A stretch of 64,000 nucleotides of DNA, from NCBI GenBank assembly GCA_036172665.1, contig JAYKNF010000013.1, forward strand, positions 2,852,001-2,916,000, given 5' to 3'. This document shows positions 1 to 9,426 of the stretch, in pieces. The first letter of the stretch is position 1. Each line of letters opens with the position of its first letter. The notes beneath the pieces are model-generated. The model was not told the origin of the DNA, ran no database searches, and saw nothing but the letters and a program-made list of their open reading frames with translations. Position numbers and translations under genes: made by a program. The DNA comes from Prosopocoilus inquinatus (Eukaryota > Arthropoda > Insecta > Coleoptera > Lucanidae).

Positions 1-576
1 CGGGCGTAACACGACACACGCGAAAGAGATCGCGCGTCGCTTTCAGGTTAGATCATTGTCGATAGTCAGCACGCCCCCCCTCCCTTCCGACCACCGGTGC
101 TCCGGCCCCACGACTGGCCGTACAGATATATAATATTACATATGTCAAGTGTCAAGGTTTCCTTACTGCGCGTGTCGCGCGATCGTTGCCAACCAACCCT
201 CGTCGATCCCATCTTTTACGCGGCGGCAAATTCAAATGAGCTCCGTCAAAATCTCGACGCGTTCGGTCGAGCGTACACGCGACGGCACAATGCAAATCGT
301 GAAGAATTTAACCGGCAAAACGACGCCGCCGCCGCCGCCGCGATCGTCTTATAACCTTTTTTCCGATTACCGGAGTAACATCGGAGAAATGGAATTTGGA
401 GGTTTTCAGTTGTTTTTAACACTTACTTTTTTTCAGTGGAAACACTTTTTCACTGTTACACACGCGTTCGTGTCACATTTTCGATATCACCCCGTATATC
501 TCTCGCCATGTGGTAAACGTTACGTTCGTAAAGCTACTTTCTTCTATGTCGGAAAGAATTCGACGCGATCGATTTA
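1..576. repeat. Core segment A of unit 1 (576-bp form)
   Basis: This is the non-tandem part of the higher-order unit, recurring upstream of nearly every 120-bp array. In order it holds a GC-rich start, a C-rich run near 73-83, a TATA-like AT stretch at about 125-140, the AGGT tetranucleotide at 155-158 (the site where LTR elements sit in other units), a (GCC)n tract near 327-340, a small ORF (290-577) and a pyrimidine-rich AG at 421-436. It lacks the 12-bp internal duplication seen in some units. Boundaries were set by comparison among copies in the window. Function is unknown; it could be transcribed or purely satellite. Confidence 0.9.
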
Positions 577-577
577 G
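290..577 (+). CDS. Small ORF in core A with ubiquitin-like N-terminus (doubtful gene)
   Basis: This 95-codon ORF starts at an ATG preceded by CACA and ends at TAG exactly at the array border. Its first residues read MQIVKNLTGKT, which matches the start of ubiquitin (MQIFVKTLTGKT) except for a missing Phe4 and a Thr-to-Asn change. After that the resemblance stops: a proline run from the (GCC)n tract and a hydrophobic, aromatic-rich stretch follow, and there is no ubiquitin fold or GG terminus. Equivalent ORFs, all open, start at 4574, 9140, 13235, 17390, 28939, 40365, 45240, 52190, 54907, 57623, 60340 and 63052. Several differ by amino-acid changes (for example K/E, H/Y, T/S). It could be a captured gene fragment, a spliced mini-gene or chance. 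No function is assigned. Confidence 0.25.
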   Translation: MQIVKNLTGKTTPPPPPRSSYNLFSDYRSNIGEMEFGGFQLFLTLTFFQWKHFFTVTHAFVSHFRYHPVYLSPCGKRYVRKATFFYVGKNSTRSI

Positions 578-1367
578 ACCTTTCGTTTGATAGGCGACAA
601 TCCGGGTTTACGTTCGACGCGTCCGATTTCGATCATTGCAGCGCCATCTTCGATCGAAAAATCGAACCGACGCGATTTTCCGTCGCCGCTCGGCGAGACC
701 TTTCGTTTTATGCGCGACAACCCGGGTTTACGTTCGACGCGTCCGATTTCGATCATTGCAGCGCCATCTTCGATCGAAAAATCGAACCGACGCGATTTTC
801 CGTCGCCGCTCGGCGAGACCTTTCGTTTGATACGCGACAATCCGGATTTACGTTCGACGCGTTCGATTTCGATCATTGCAGCGCCATCTTCGATCGAAAA
901 ATCGAACCGACGCGATTTCCCGTCGCCGCTCGGCGAGACCTTTCGTTTGAAACGCGACAACCCGGGTTTACGTTCGACGCGTCCAGTTTCGATCATTGCA
1001 GCGCCATCTTCGATCGAAAAATAGAACCGACGCGATTTTCCGTCGCCGCTCGGCGAGACCTTTCGTTTGATACGCGACAACCCGGGTTTACGTTCGACGC
1101 GTCCGATTTCGATCATTGCAGCGCCATCTTCGATCGAAAAATCGAACCGACGCGATTTTCCGTCGCCGCTCGGCGAGACCTTTCGTTTGATGCGCGACAA
1201 CCCGGGTTTACGTTCGACGCGTCCAGTTTCGATCATTGCAGCGCCATCTTCGATCGAAAAATCGAACCGACGCGATTTTCCGTCGCCGCTCGGCGAGACC
1301 TTTCGTTTGATACGCGACAACCCGGGTTTACGTTCTACGCGACCGATTTCGATCATTGCGGCGCCAT
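577..1367. repeat. 120-bp satellite array 1 (6.6 monomers)
   Basis: Tandem copies of the CpG-rich 120-bp monomer in head-to-tail orientation. The first monomer carries the border variant ATAGGCGAC, and the last carries the border variant CTACGCGACC with GCGGCGCC. Length is 6x120+71. Monomers differ by scattered substitutions such as AACCC/AATCC, CGTCCGAT/CGTTCGAT/CGTCCAGT and GATACG/GATGCG. Because 120 is a multiple of 3 and the monomer lacks stops in several frames, long repetitive ORFs run on both strands; these are judged a consequence of the period and not genes. Confidence 0.97.
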
Positions 1368-2148
1368 AGGAACCCCTTAAGTACACTTTTCCGAGTTTCT
1401 TTTCTTATATATGACAAGTGGGATCCTCTACGCTCCGCCCACTTGTGGGTATGAACAGAGGCTTGTGTGGACAGAGGCTTTGTATAGACGGAGGTTTCGT
1501 TTGGACGGAAGAGGTGAGAGCGCTGCGCGCTGTTTGGGCCGCTAGCCTTTGGTGGCTCGCGGCACCTAGGGACTTGGAAGAATGTTGGAAAACTTTAAGA
1601 ATTGATTTTTCTAATTTTCGAAATTTTGAGTATTTTTCCCCAATTTTTTCAATTTTTCCGTACTCCTAATTTATAAATTTTTTTTCGCCGTCTGGGTTGG
1701 CCTCGCTTGGGTTGGCGTCGGTTGGGTTGACCTTGAACAATTTTCGAAAAAAAGTGAAGGAAAATGTAAAAAGTGATGAAATGTTTTAAAAAAGTTGGGA
1801 AACTTAAGAAATCCGTTTCCCTAATTTTTAGAATTCTTGTCGATTTTTCTCGATTTTTTTTAAATTTCCCCCCGAAATTTTGAATATTTTTCCCCAATTT
1901 GTTCAATTTTTCCGTTCTCTTAATTTTTAATTTTTTAAAATTTTTATCGATTTTTTTCAATTTTTTTCCCTTAAATTTCCCGCTTTAATTGCCGGCCGGA
2001 GAGCGAACGAATCGACCTCTCCGCGCTCGCATTTTTTTTTTAATCACAAACGAACATCCAAAGCCTCCTTTATTCATCTATTTACGTAATATGTACGGTC
2101 GAAATTATGTTCGAACGCGTCCGCGCGGCGAAAGAGATCGCGTCGGCG
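1368..2148. repeat. Segment B, shortened AT-rich spacer and segment C of unit 1
   Basis: Segment B runs to about 1604 and includes a hairpin at 1414-1446. The AT-rich spacer that follows holds only one G-rich subrepeat (quadruplex-like block at 1710-1726), where most units have three, so two subrepeats are missing. Segment C begins near 1987 and stops after CGTCGGCGG, where the sequence jumps into array 2. No gene is seen here; short AT-rich reading frames are not credible. Confidence 0.9.
1414..1446. other. Conserved hairpin of segment B (9-bp stem)
   Basis: ACAAGTGGG at 1414-1422 is the exact reverse complement of CCCACTTGT at 1438-1446, giving a perfect 9-bp stem with a 15-nt loop. The same inverted repeat lies 47 bases after the end of every array that reaches segment B: 2995, 10384, 15799, 18994, 30423, 43649, 50599, 53314, 56031, 58747 and 61464. 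It follows a TATATATG stretch. It is not followed by a T-run, so it does not look like a bacterial-type terminator. Role unknown. Confidence 0.75.
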
Positions 2149-2948
2149 GCTCGGCGAGACCTTTCGTTTGATGCGCGACAACCCGGGTTTACGTTCGACG
2201 AGTCCAGTTTCGATCATTGCAGCGCCATCTTCGATCGAAAAATCGAACCGACGCGATTTTCCGTCGCCGCTCGGCGAGACCTTTCGTTTGATGCGCGACA
2301 ACCCGGGTTTACGTTCGACGCGTCCGATTTCGATCATTGCAGCGCCATCTTCGATCGAAAAATCGAACCGACGCGATTTTCCGTCGCCGCTCGGCGAGAC
2401 CTCTCGTTTGATACGCGACAATCCGGGTTTACGTTCGACGCGTTCGATTTCGATCATTGCAGCGCCATCTTCGATCGAAAAATCGAACCGACGCGATTTT
2501 CCGTCGCCGCTCGGCGAGACCTTTCGTTTGATACGCGACAACCCGGGTTTACGTTCGACGCGTCCGATTTCGATCATTACAGCGCCATCTTCGATCGAAA
2601 AATCGAACCGACGCGATTTTCCGTCGCCGCTCGGCGAGACCTTTCGTTTGATACGCGACAACCCGGGTTTACGTTCAACGCGTCCGATTTCGATCATTGC
2701 AGCGCCATCTTCGATCGCAAAATCGAACCGACGCGATTTTCCGTCGCCGCTCGGCGAGACCTTTCGTTTGATACGCGACAACCCGGGTTTACGTTCGACG
2801 CGTTCGATTTCGATCATTGCAGCGCCATCTTCGATCGAAAAATCGAACCGACGCGATTTTCCGTCGCCGCTCGGCGAGACCTTTCGTTTGATACGCGACA
2901 ACCCGGGTTTACGTTCTACGCGACCGATTTCGATCATTGCGGCGCCAT
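2149..2948. repeat. 120-bp satellite array 2 (about 6.7 monomers), fused to segment C
   Basis: Here the array begins directly after segment C. The whole core A, including the ATAGGCGAC border monomer, is absent. The joint has a short shared GCT at about 2149-2151, consistent with illegitimate recombination. The 3' end is normal and leads into segment B. Confidence 0.95.
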
Positions 2949-4284
2949 AGGAACCCCTTAAGTACACTTTTCCGAGTTTCTTTTCTTATATATGACAAGT
3001 GGGATCCGCTACGCTCCGCCCGCTTGTGGGTATGAACAGAGGCTTGTGTGGACAGAGGCTTTGTATAGACAGAAGTTTCGTTTGGACGGAAGAGGTGAGA
3101 GCGCTGCGCGCTGTTTGGGCCGCTAGCCTTTGGGGGCTCGCGGCACCTAGGGTCTTGGAAGAATGTTGGAAAACTTTAAGAATTGATTTTTCTAATTTTC
3201 GAAATTTTGAGTATTTTTCCCCAATTTTTTCAATTTTTCCGTTCTCCTAATTTATAATTTTTTTTTCGCCGTCTGGGTTGGCCTCGCTTGGGTTGGCGTC
3301 GGTTGGGTTCACCTTGAACAATTTTACAACAGAAAGGGAAGGAAAGTTTAAGAAAAAGTGAGAAAAATTGTTGGAAAACTTAAGAAATCGGTTTCCTTAA
3401 TTTTTAGAATTTTTTCCATTTTTTTTCGATTTTTTTCAATTTTTTCTCGAAATTTACTACATTTTTCCCTAATTCTTTAAATTTTTTCGTTTTCTTTAAA
3501 ATAAAATTTTTCTGTCATCTGGGTTGACCTCGCTTGGGTTGGCGCCGTTTGAGTTGACCTTGAACGATTAAAAAAAAAAGAGTTAAGGAATATGTAAGAG
3601 AAAGTGAGGAAAAATGTTTTAAAAAAGTTGTAAAACGTCAATAATCGGCTTCCTCTATTCTTAGAATTTTTTCCTATTTTTTTCGATTTTTTCAATTTTT
3701 TCCCGAAATTTTGAATATTTTTCCCCAATTTTTCCGTTCTCCTAATTTTTAAATTTTTTTTCGCCGTCTGGGTTGGCCTCGCTTGGGTTGGCGTCGGTTG
3801 GGTTGACCTTGAACAATTTTCGAAAAAAAGTGAATTAAAATGTAAGAAGTGATGAAATGTTTTAAAAAAGTTGGGAAACTTAAGAAATCCGTTTCCCTAA
3901 TTTTTAGAATTCTTGTCGATTTTTCTCGATTTTTTTAAATTTCCCCCCGAAATTTTGAATATTTTTCCCCAATTTTTTCAATTTTTCCGTTCTCTTAATT
4001 TTTAATTTTTTAAAATTTTTATCGATTTTTTTCAATTTTTTCCCTTAAATTTCCCGCTTTAATTGCCGGCCGGAGAGCTAACGAATCGACCTCCCCGCGC
4101 TCGCATTTTTTTTTTAATCACAAACGAACATCCAAAGCCTCCTTTATTCATCTATTTACGTAATATGTACGGTCGAAATTATGTTCGAACGCGTCCGCGC
4201 GGCGAAAGAGATCGCGTCGGCGGCTTTAGATTAGGTCACGTTCGACCGGCGGCGCACGTACTCCCTCCGCCGCCGGGCCGACTG
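2949..4284. repeat. Segment B, three-subrepeat AT-rich spacer and segment C of unit 2
   Basis: Segment B (hairpin 2995-3027) is followed by an AT-rich region of three diverged subrepeats of about 250 bp, each with a CTGGGTTGG...CTTGGGTTGG G-rich core and a CTTGAACAAT-type box. Segment C starts near 4056. The right hairpin arm here reads CCCGCTTGT, which keeps a G.T/G.U wobble in place of a Watson-Crick pair. No gene is seen. Confidence 0.9.
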
Positions 4285-4860
4285 CGGGCGTAACACGACA
4301 CACGCGAAAGAGATCGCGCGTCGCTTTCAGGTTAGATCATTGTCGATAGTCAGCACGCCCCCCCTCCCTTCCGACCACCGGTGCTCCGGCCCCACGACTG
4401 GCCGTACAGATATATAATATTACATATGTCAAGTGTCAAGGTTTCCTTACTGCGCGTGTCGCGCGATCGTTGCCAACCAACCCTCGTCGATCCCATCTTT
4501 TACGCGGCGGCAAATTCAAATGAGCTCCGTCAAAATCTCGACGCGTTCGGTCGAGCGTACACACGACGGCACAATGCAAATCGTGAAGAATTTAACCGGC
4601 AAAACGACGCCGCCGCCGCCGCCGCGATCGTCTTATAACCTTTTTTCCGATTACCGGAGTAACATCGGAGAAATGGAATTTGGAGGTTTTCAGTTGTTTT
4701 TAACACTTACTTTTTTTCAGTGGAAACACTTTTTCACTGTTACACACGCGTTCGTGTCACATTTTCGATATCACCCCGTATATCTCTCGCCATGTGGTAA
4801 ACGTTACGTTCGTAAAGCTACTTTCTTCTACGTCGGAAAGAATTCGACGCGATCGATTTA
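4285..4860. repeat. Core segment A of unit 3 (576-bp form)
   Basis: Nearly identical to the first core, with a CACGAC variant upstream of the small ORF (4574-4861). It has no 12-bp duplication and no insertion at the AGGT site. Confidence 0.92.
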
Positions 4861-7800
4861 GACCTTTCGTTTGATAGGAGACAATCCGGGTTTACGTTCG
4901 ACGCGTCCGATTTCGATCATTGCAGCGCCATCTTCGATCGAAAAATCGAACCGACGCGATTTTCCGTCGCCGCTCGGCGAGACCTTTCGTTTGATACGCG
5001 ACAACCCGGGTTTACGTTCGACGCGTCCGATTTCGATCATTGCAGCGCCATCTTCGATCGAAAAATCGAACCGACGCGATTTTCCGTCGCCGCTCGGCGA
5101 GACCTTTCGTTTGATGCGCGACAACCCGGGTTTACGTTCGACGCGTCCAGTTTCGATCATTGCAGCGCCATCTTCGATCGAAAAATCGAACCGACGCGAT
5201 TTTCCGTCGCCGCTCGGCGAGACCTTTCGTTTGATACGCGACAACCCGGGTTTACGTTCGACGCGTCAGTTTCGATCATTGCAGCGCCATCTTCGATCGA
5301 AAAATCGAACCGACGCGATTTTCCGTCGCCGCTCGGCGAGACCTTTCGTTTGATACGCGACAACCCGGGTTTACATTCGACGCGTCCAGTATCGATCATT
5401 GCAGCGCCATCTTCGATCGAAAAATCGAACCGACGCGATTTTCCGTCGCCGCTCGGCGAGACCTTTCGTTTGATACGCGACAACCCGGGTTTACGTTCGA
5501 CGCGTCCGATTTCGATTATTGCAGCGCCATCTTCGATCGCAAAATCGAACCGACGCGATTTTCCGTCGCCGCTCGGCGAGACCTTTCGTTTAATGCGCGA
5601 CAGCCCGGGTTTACGTTCGACGCGTCCAGTTTCGATCATTGCAGCGCCATCTTCGATCGAAAAATCGAAGCGACGCGATTTTCCGTAGCCGCTCGGCGAG
5701 ACCTTTCGTTTGATATGCGACAACCCGGGTTTACGTTCGACGCGTCCAGTTTCGATCATTGCAGCGCCATCTTCGATCGAAAAATCGAACCGACGCGATT
5801 TTCCGTCGCCGCTCGGCGAGACCTTTCGTTTGATACGCGACAACCCGGGTTTACGTTCGACGCGTTCGATTTCGATTATTGCAGCGCCATCTTCGATCGA
5901 AAAATCGAACCGACGCGATTTTCCGTCGCCGCTCGGCGAGACCTTTCGTTTGATACGCGACAACCCGGGTTTACGTTCGACGCGTCCGATTTCGATCATT
6001 GCAGCGCCATCTTCGATCGAAAAATCGAACCGACGCGATTTTCCGTCGCCGCTCGGCGAGACCTTTCGTTTGATACGCGACAACCCGGGTTTACGTTCGA
6101 CGCGTCCGATTTCGATCATTGCAGCGCCATCTTCAATCGAAAAATCGAACCGACGCGATTTTCCGTCGCCGCTCGGCGAGACCTTTCGTTTGATACGCGA
6201 CAATCCGGGTTTACGTTCGACGCGTTCGATTTCGATCATTGCAGCGCCATCTTCGATCGAAAAATCGAACCGACGCGATTTTCCGTCGCCGCTCGGCGAG
6301 ACCTTTCGTTTGATACGCGACAACCCGGGTTTACGTTCGACGCGTCCGATTTCGATCATTGCAGCGCCATCTTCGATCGAAAAATCGAACCGACGCGATT
6401 TTCCGTCGCCGCTCGGCGAGACCTTTCGTTTGATACGCGACAACCCGGGTTTACGTTCGACGCGTCCGATTTCGATCATTGCAGCGCCATCTTCGATCGA
6501 AAAATCGAACCGACGCGATTTTCCGTCGCCGCTCGGCGAGACCTTTCGTTTGATGCGCGACAACCCGGGTTTACGTTCGACGCGTCCAGTTTCGATCATT
6601 GCAGCGCCATCTTCGATCGAAAAATCGAACCGACGCGATTTTCCGTCGCCGCTCGGCGAGACCTTTCGTTTGATACGCGACAACCCGGGTTTACGTTCGA
6701 CGCGTCCAGTTTCGATCATTGCAGCGCCATCTTCGATCGAAAAATCGAACCGACGCGATTTTCCGTCGCCGCTCGGCGAGACCTTTCGTTTGATACGCGA
6801 CAACCCAGGTTTACATTCGACGCGTCCAGTTTCGATCATTGCAGCGCCATCTTCGATCGAAAAATCGAACCGACGCGATTTTCCGTCGCCGCTCGGCGAG
6901 ACCTTTCGTTTGATACGCGACAACCCGGGTTTACGTTCGACGCGTCCGATTTCGATCATTGCAGCGCCATCTTCGATCGAAAAATCGAACCGACGCGATT
7001 TTCCGTCGCCGCTCGGCGAGACCTTTCGTTTGATACGCGACAACCCGGGTTTACGTTCGACGCGTCCGATTTCGATTATTGCAGCGCCATCTTCGATCGA
7101 AAAATCGAACCGACGCGATTTTCCGTCGCCGCTCGGCGAGACCTTTCGTTTGATACGCGACAACCCGGGTTTACGTTCGACGCGTCCGATTTCGATCATT
7201 GCAGCGCCATCTTCGATCGAAAAATCGAACCGACGCGATTTTCCGTCGCCGCTCGGCGAGACCTTTCGTTTGATACGCGACAACCCGGGTTTACGTTCGA
7301 CGCGTCCGATTTCGATCATTGCAGCGCCATCTTCGATCGAAAAATCGAACCGACGCGATTTTCCGTCGCCGCTCGGCGAGACCTTTCGTTTGATGCGCGA
7401 CAACCCGGGTTTACGTTCGACGCGTCCAGTTTCGATCATTGCAGCGCCATCTTCGATCGAAAAATCGAACCGACGCGATTTTCCGTCGCCGCTCGGCGAG
7501 ACCTTTCGTTTGATACGCGACAACCCAGGTTTACATTCGACGCGTCCAGTTTCGATCATTGCAGCGCCATCTTCGATCGAAAAATCGAACCGACGCGATT
7601 TTCCGTCGCCGCTCGGCGAGACCTTTCGTTTGATACGCGACAACCCGGGTTTACGTTCGACGCGTCCGATTTCGATCATTGCAGCGCCATCTTCGATCGA
7701 AAAATCGAACCGACGCGATTTTCCGTCGCCGCTCGGCGAGACCTTTCGTTTGATACGCGACAACCCGGGTTTACGTTCGACGCGTCCGATTTCGATCATT

Positions 7801-9006
7801 GCAGCGCCATCTTCGATCGAAAAATCGAACCGACGCGATTTTCCGTCGCCGCCCGGCGAGACCTTTCGTTTGATACGCGACAACCCGGGTTTACGTTCAA
7901 CGCGTCCGATTTCGATCATTGCAGCGCCATCTTCGATCGCAAAATCGAACCGACGCGATTTTCCGTCGCCGCTCGGCGAGACCTTTCGTTTGATGCGCGA
8001 CAACCCGGGTTTACGTTCGACGCGTCCAGTTTCGATCATTGCAGCGCCATCTTCGATCGAAAAATCGAACCGACGCGATTTTCCGTAGCCGCTCGGCGAG
8101 ACCTTTCGTTTGATAAGCGACAACCCGGGTTGACGTTCGACGCGTCCAGTTTCGATCATTGCAGCGCCATCTTCGATCGAAAAATCGAACCGACGCGATT
8201 TTCCGTCGCCGCTCGGCGAGACCTTTCGTTTGATACGCGACAACCCGGGTTTACGTTCGACGCGTCCAGTTTCGATCATTGCAGCGCCATCTTCGATCGA
8301 AAAATCGAACCGACGCGATTTTCCGTCGTCGCTCGGCGAGACCTTTCGTTTGATGCGCGACAACCCGGGTTTACGTTCGACGCGTCCGATTTCGATCATT
8401 GCAGCGCCATCTTCGATCGAAAAATCGAACCGACGCGATTTTCCGTCGCCGCTCGGCGAGACCTTTCGTTTGATACGCGACAATCCGGGTTTACGTTCGA
8501 CGCGTCCGATTTCGATCATTGCAGCGCCATCTTCGATCGAAAAATCGAACCGACGCGATTTTCCGTCGCCGCTCGGCGAGACCTTTCGTTTGATACGCGA
8601 CAATCCGGGTTTACGTTCGACGCGTTCGATTTCGATCATTGCAGCGCCATCTTCGATCGAAAAATCGAACCGACGCGATTTTTCGTCGCCGCTCGGCGAG
8701 ACCTTTCGTTTGATACGCGACAATCCGGGTTTACGTTCGACGCGTTCGATTTCGATCATTGCAGCGCCATCTTCTATCGAAAAATCGAACCGACGCGATT
8801 TTCCGTCGCCGCTCGGCGAGACCTTTCGTTTGATACGCGACAACCCGGGTTTACGTTCGACGCGTCCGATTTCGATCATTGCAGCGCCATCTTCGATCGA
8901 AAAATCGAACCGACGCGATTTTCCGTCGCCGCTCGGCGAGACCTTTCGTTTGATACGCGACAACCCGGGTATACGTTCGACGCGTCCGATTTCGATCATT
9001 GCAGCG
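4861..9006. repeat. 120-bp satellite array 3, longest array (about 34.5 monomers)
   Basis: The longest uninterrupted run of the 120-bp monomer in the window. The fourth monomer has a 1-bp deletion (GCGTCAGT near 5264), which breaks the repetitive frame. The 3' border is abnormal: it ends in GCAGCG and joins the middle of a core A at GTTTCC, without the usual terminal monomer or segment B. Its last three monomers (8701-9006) carry the same rare variants, in the same order, as monomers 3-5 of array 4 (9667-9972). Confidence 0.96.
5824..5840 (+). other. CENP-B-box-like 17-mer, representative copy
   Basis: TTTCGTTTGATACGCGA matches the mammalian CENP-B box consensus YTTCGTTGGAARCGGGA at 14 of 17 positions by hand count. 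Of the nine bases regarded as essential (TTCG, A, CGGG), eight are present. The motif recurs once per 120-bp monomer in all arrays. The common A/G variation (GATACG or GATGCG) falls on the degenerate R position. A minority of monomers (GATATG, GATAGG) break position 13. Binding by a CENP-B or pogo-like protein is not shown; this is a sequence resemblance only. Confidence 0.5.
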
Positions 9007-9426
9007 GTTTCCTTACTGCGCGTGTCGCGCGATCGTTGCCAACCAACCCTCGTCGATCCCATCTTTTACGCGGCGGCAAATTCAAATGAGCTCCGTCAAA
9101 ATCTCGACGCGTTCGGTCGAGCGTACACGCGACGGCACAATGCAAATCGTGAAGAATTTAACCGGCAAAACGACGCCGCCGCCGCCGCCGCGATCGTCTT
9201 ATAACCTTTTTTCCGATTACCGGAGTAACATCGGAGAAATGGAATTTGGAGGTTTTCAGTTGTTTTTAACACTTACTTTTTTTCAGTGGAAACACTTTTT
9301 CACTGTTACACACGCGTTCGTGTCACATTTTCGATATCACCCCGTATATCTCTCGCCATGTGGTAAACGTTACGTTCGTAAAGCTACTTTCTTCTACGTC
9401 GGAAAGAATTCGACGCGATCGATTTA
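9007..9426. repeat. Partial core segment A (3' 420 bp only)
   Basis: Starts at GTTTCCTTACTGCG, so the first 156 bases or so of core A, including the TATA-like stretch, are missing. The rest, including the small ORF at 9140-9427, is intact. It joins array 3 upstream and array 4 downstream. Confidence 0.92.

Noticed and set aside
577..1367. Pol III B-box-like GTTCGACGC in each monomer
   Set aside because: It fits GWTCRANNC, but no A-box (TRGYNNARNNGG) at a suitable distance upstream and no T-run terminator was found in the monomer, so a tRNA or SINE origin is not supported.
1418..1669. 83-codon + frame in segment B, repeated in most units
   Set aside because: It starts inside the hairpin and ends in low-complexity AT-rich DNA. 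Its conservation is explained by recent duplication of the units, and no motif is seen.
1649..1960. Lysine/asparagine-rich - strand frame in the AT-rich spacer
   Set aside because: Low-complexity translation of T-rich DNA; length and frame change between units.
577..9006. CRISPR-like array
   Set aside because: The repeats are contiguous 120-bp monomers without unique spacers, in a eukaryotic setting with retroelements.
5157..9062. A 1301-codon open frame on the - strand, and 792- and 1124-codon frames on the + strand, of array 3
   Set aside because: They are periodic translations of a 120-bp satellite whose period is a multiple of three. They overlap each other in several frames, start and stop at chance variants, and have no non-repetitive domain.
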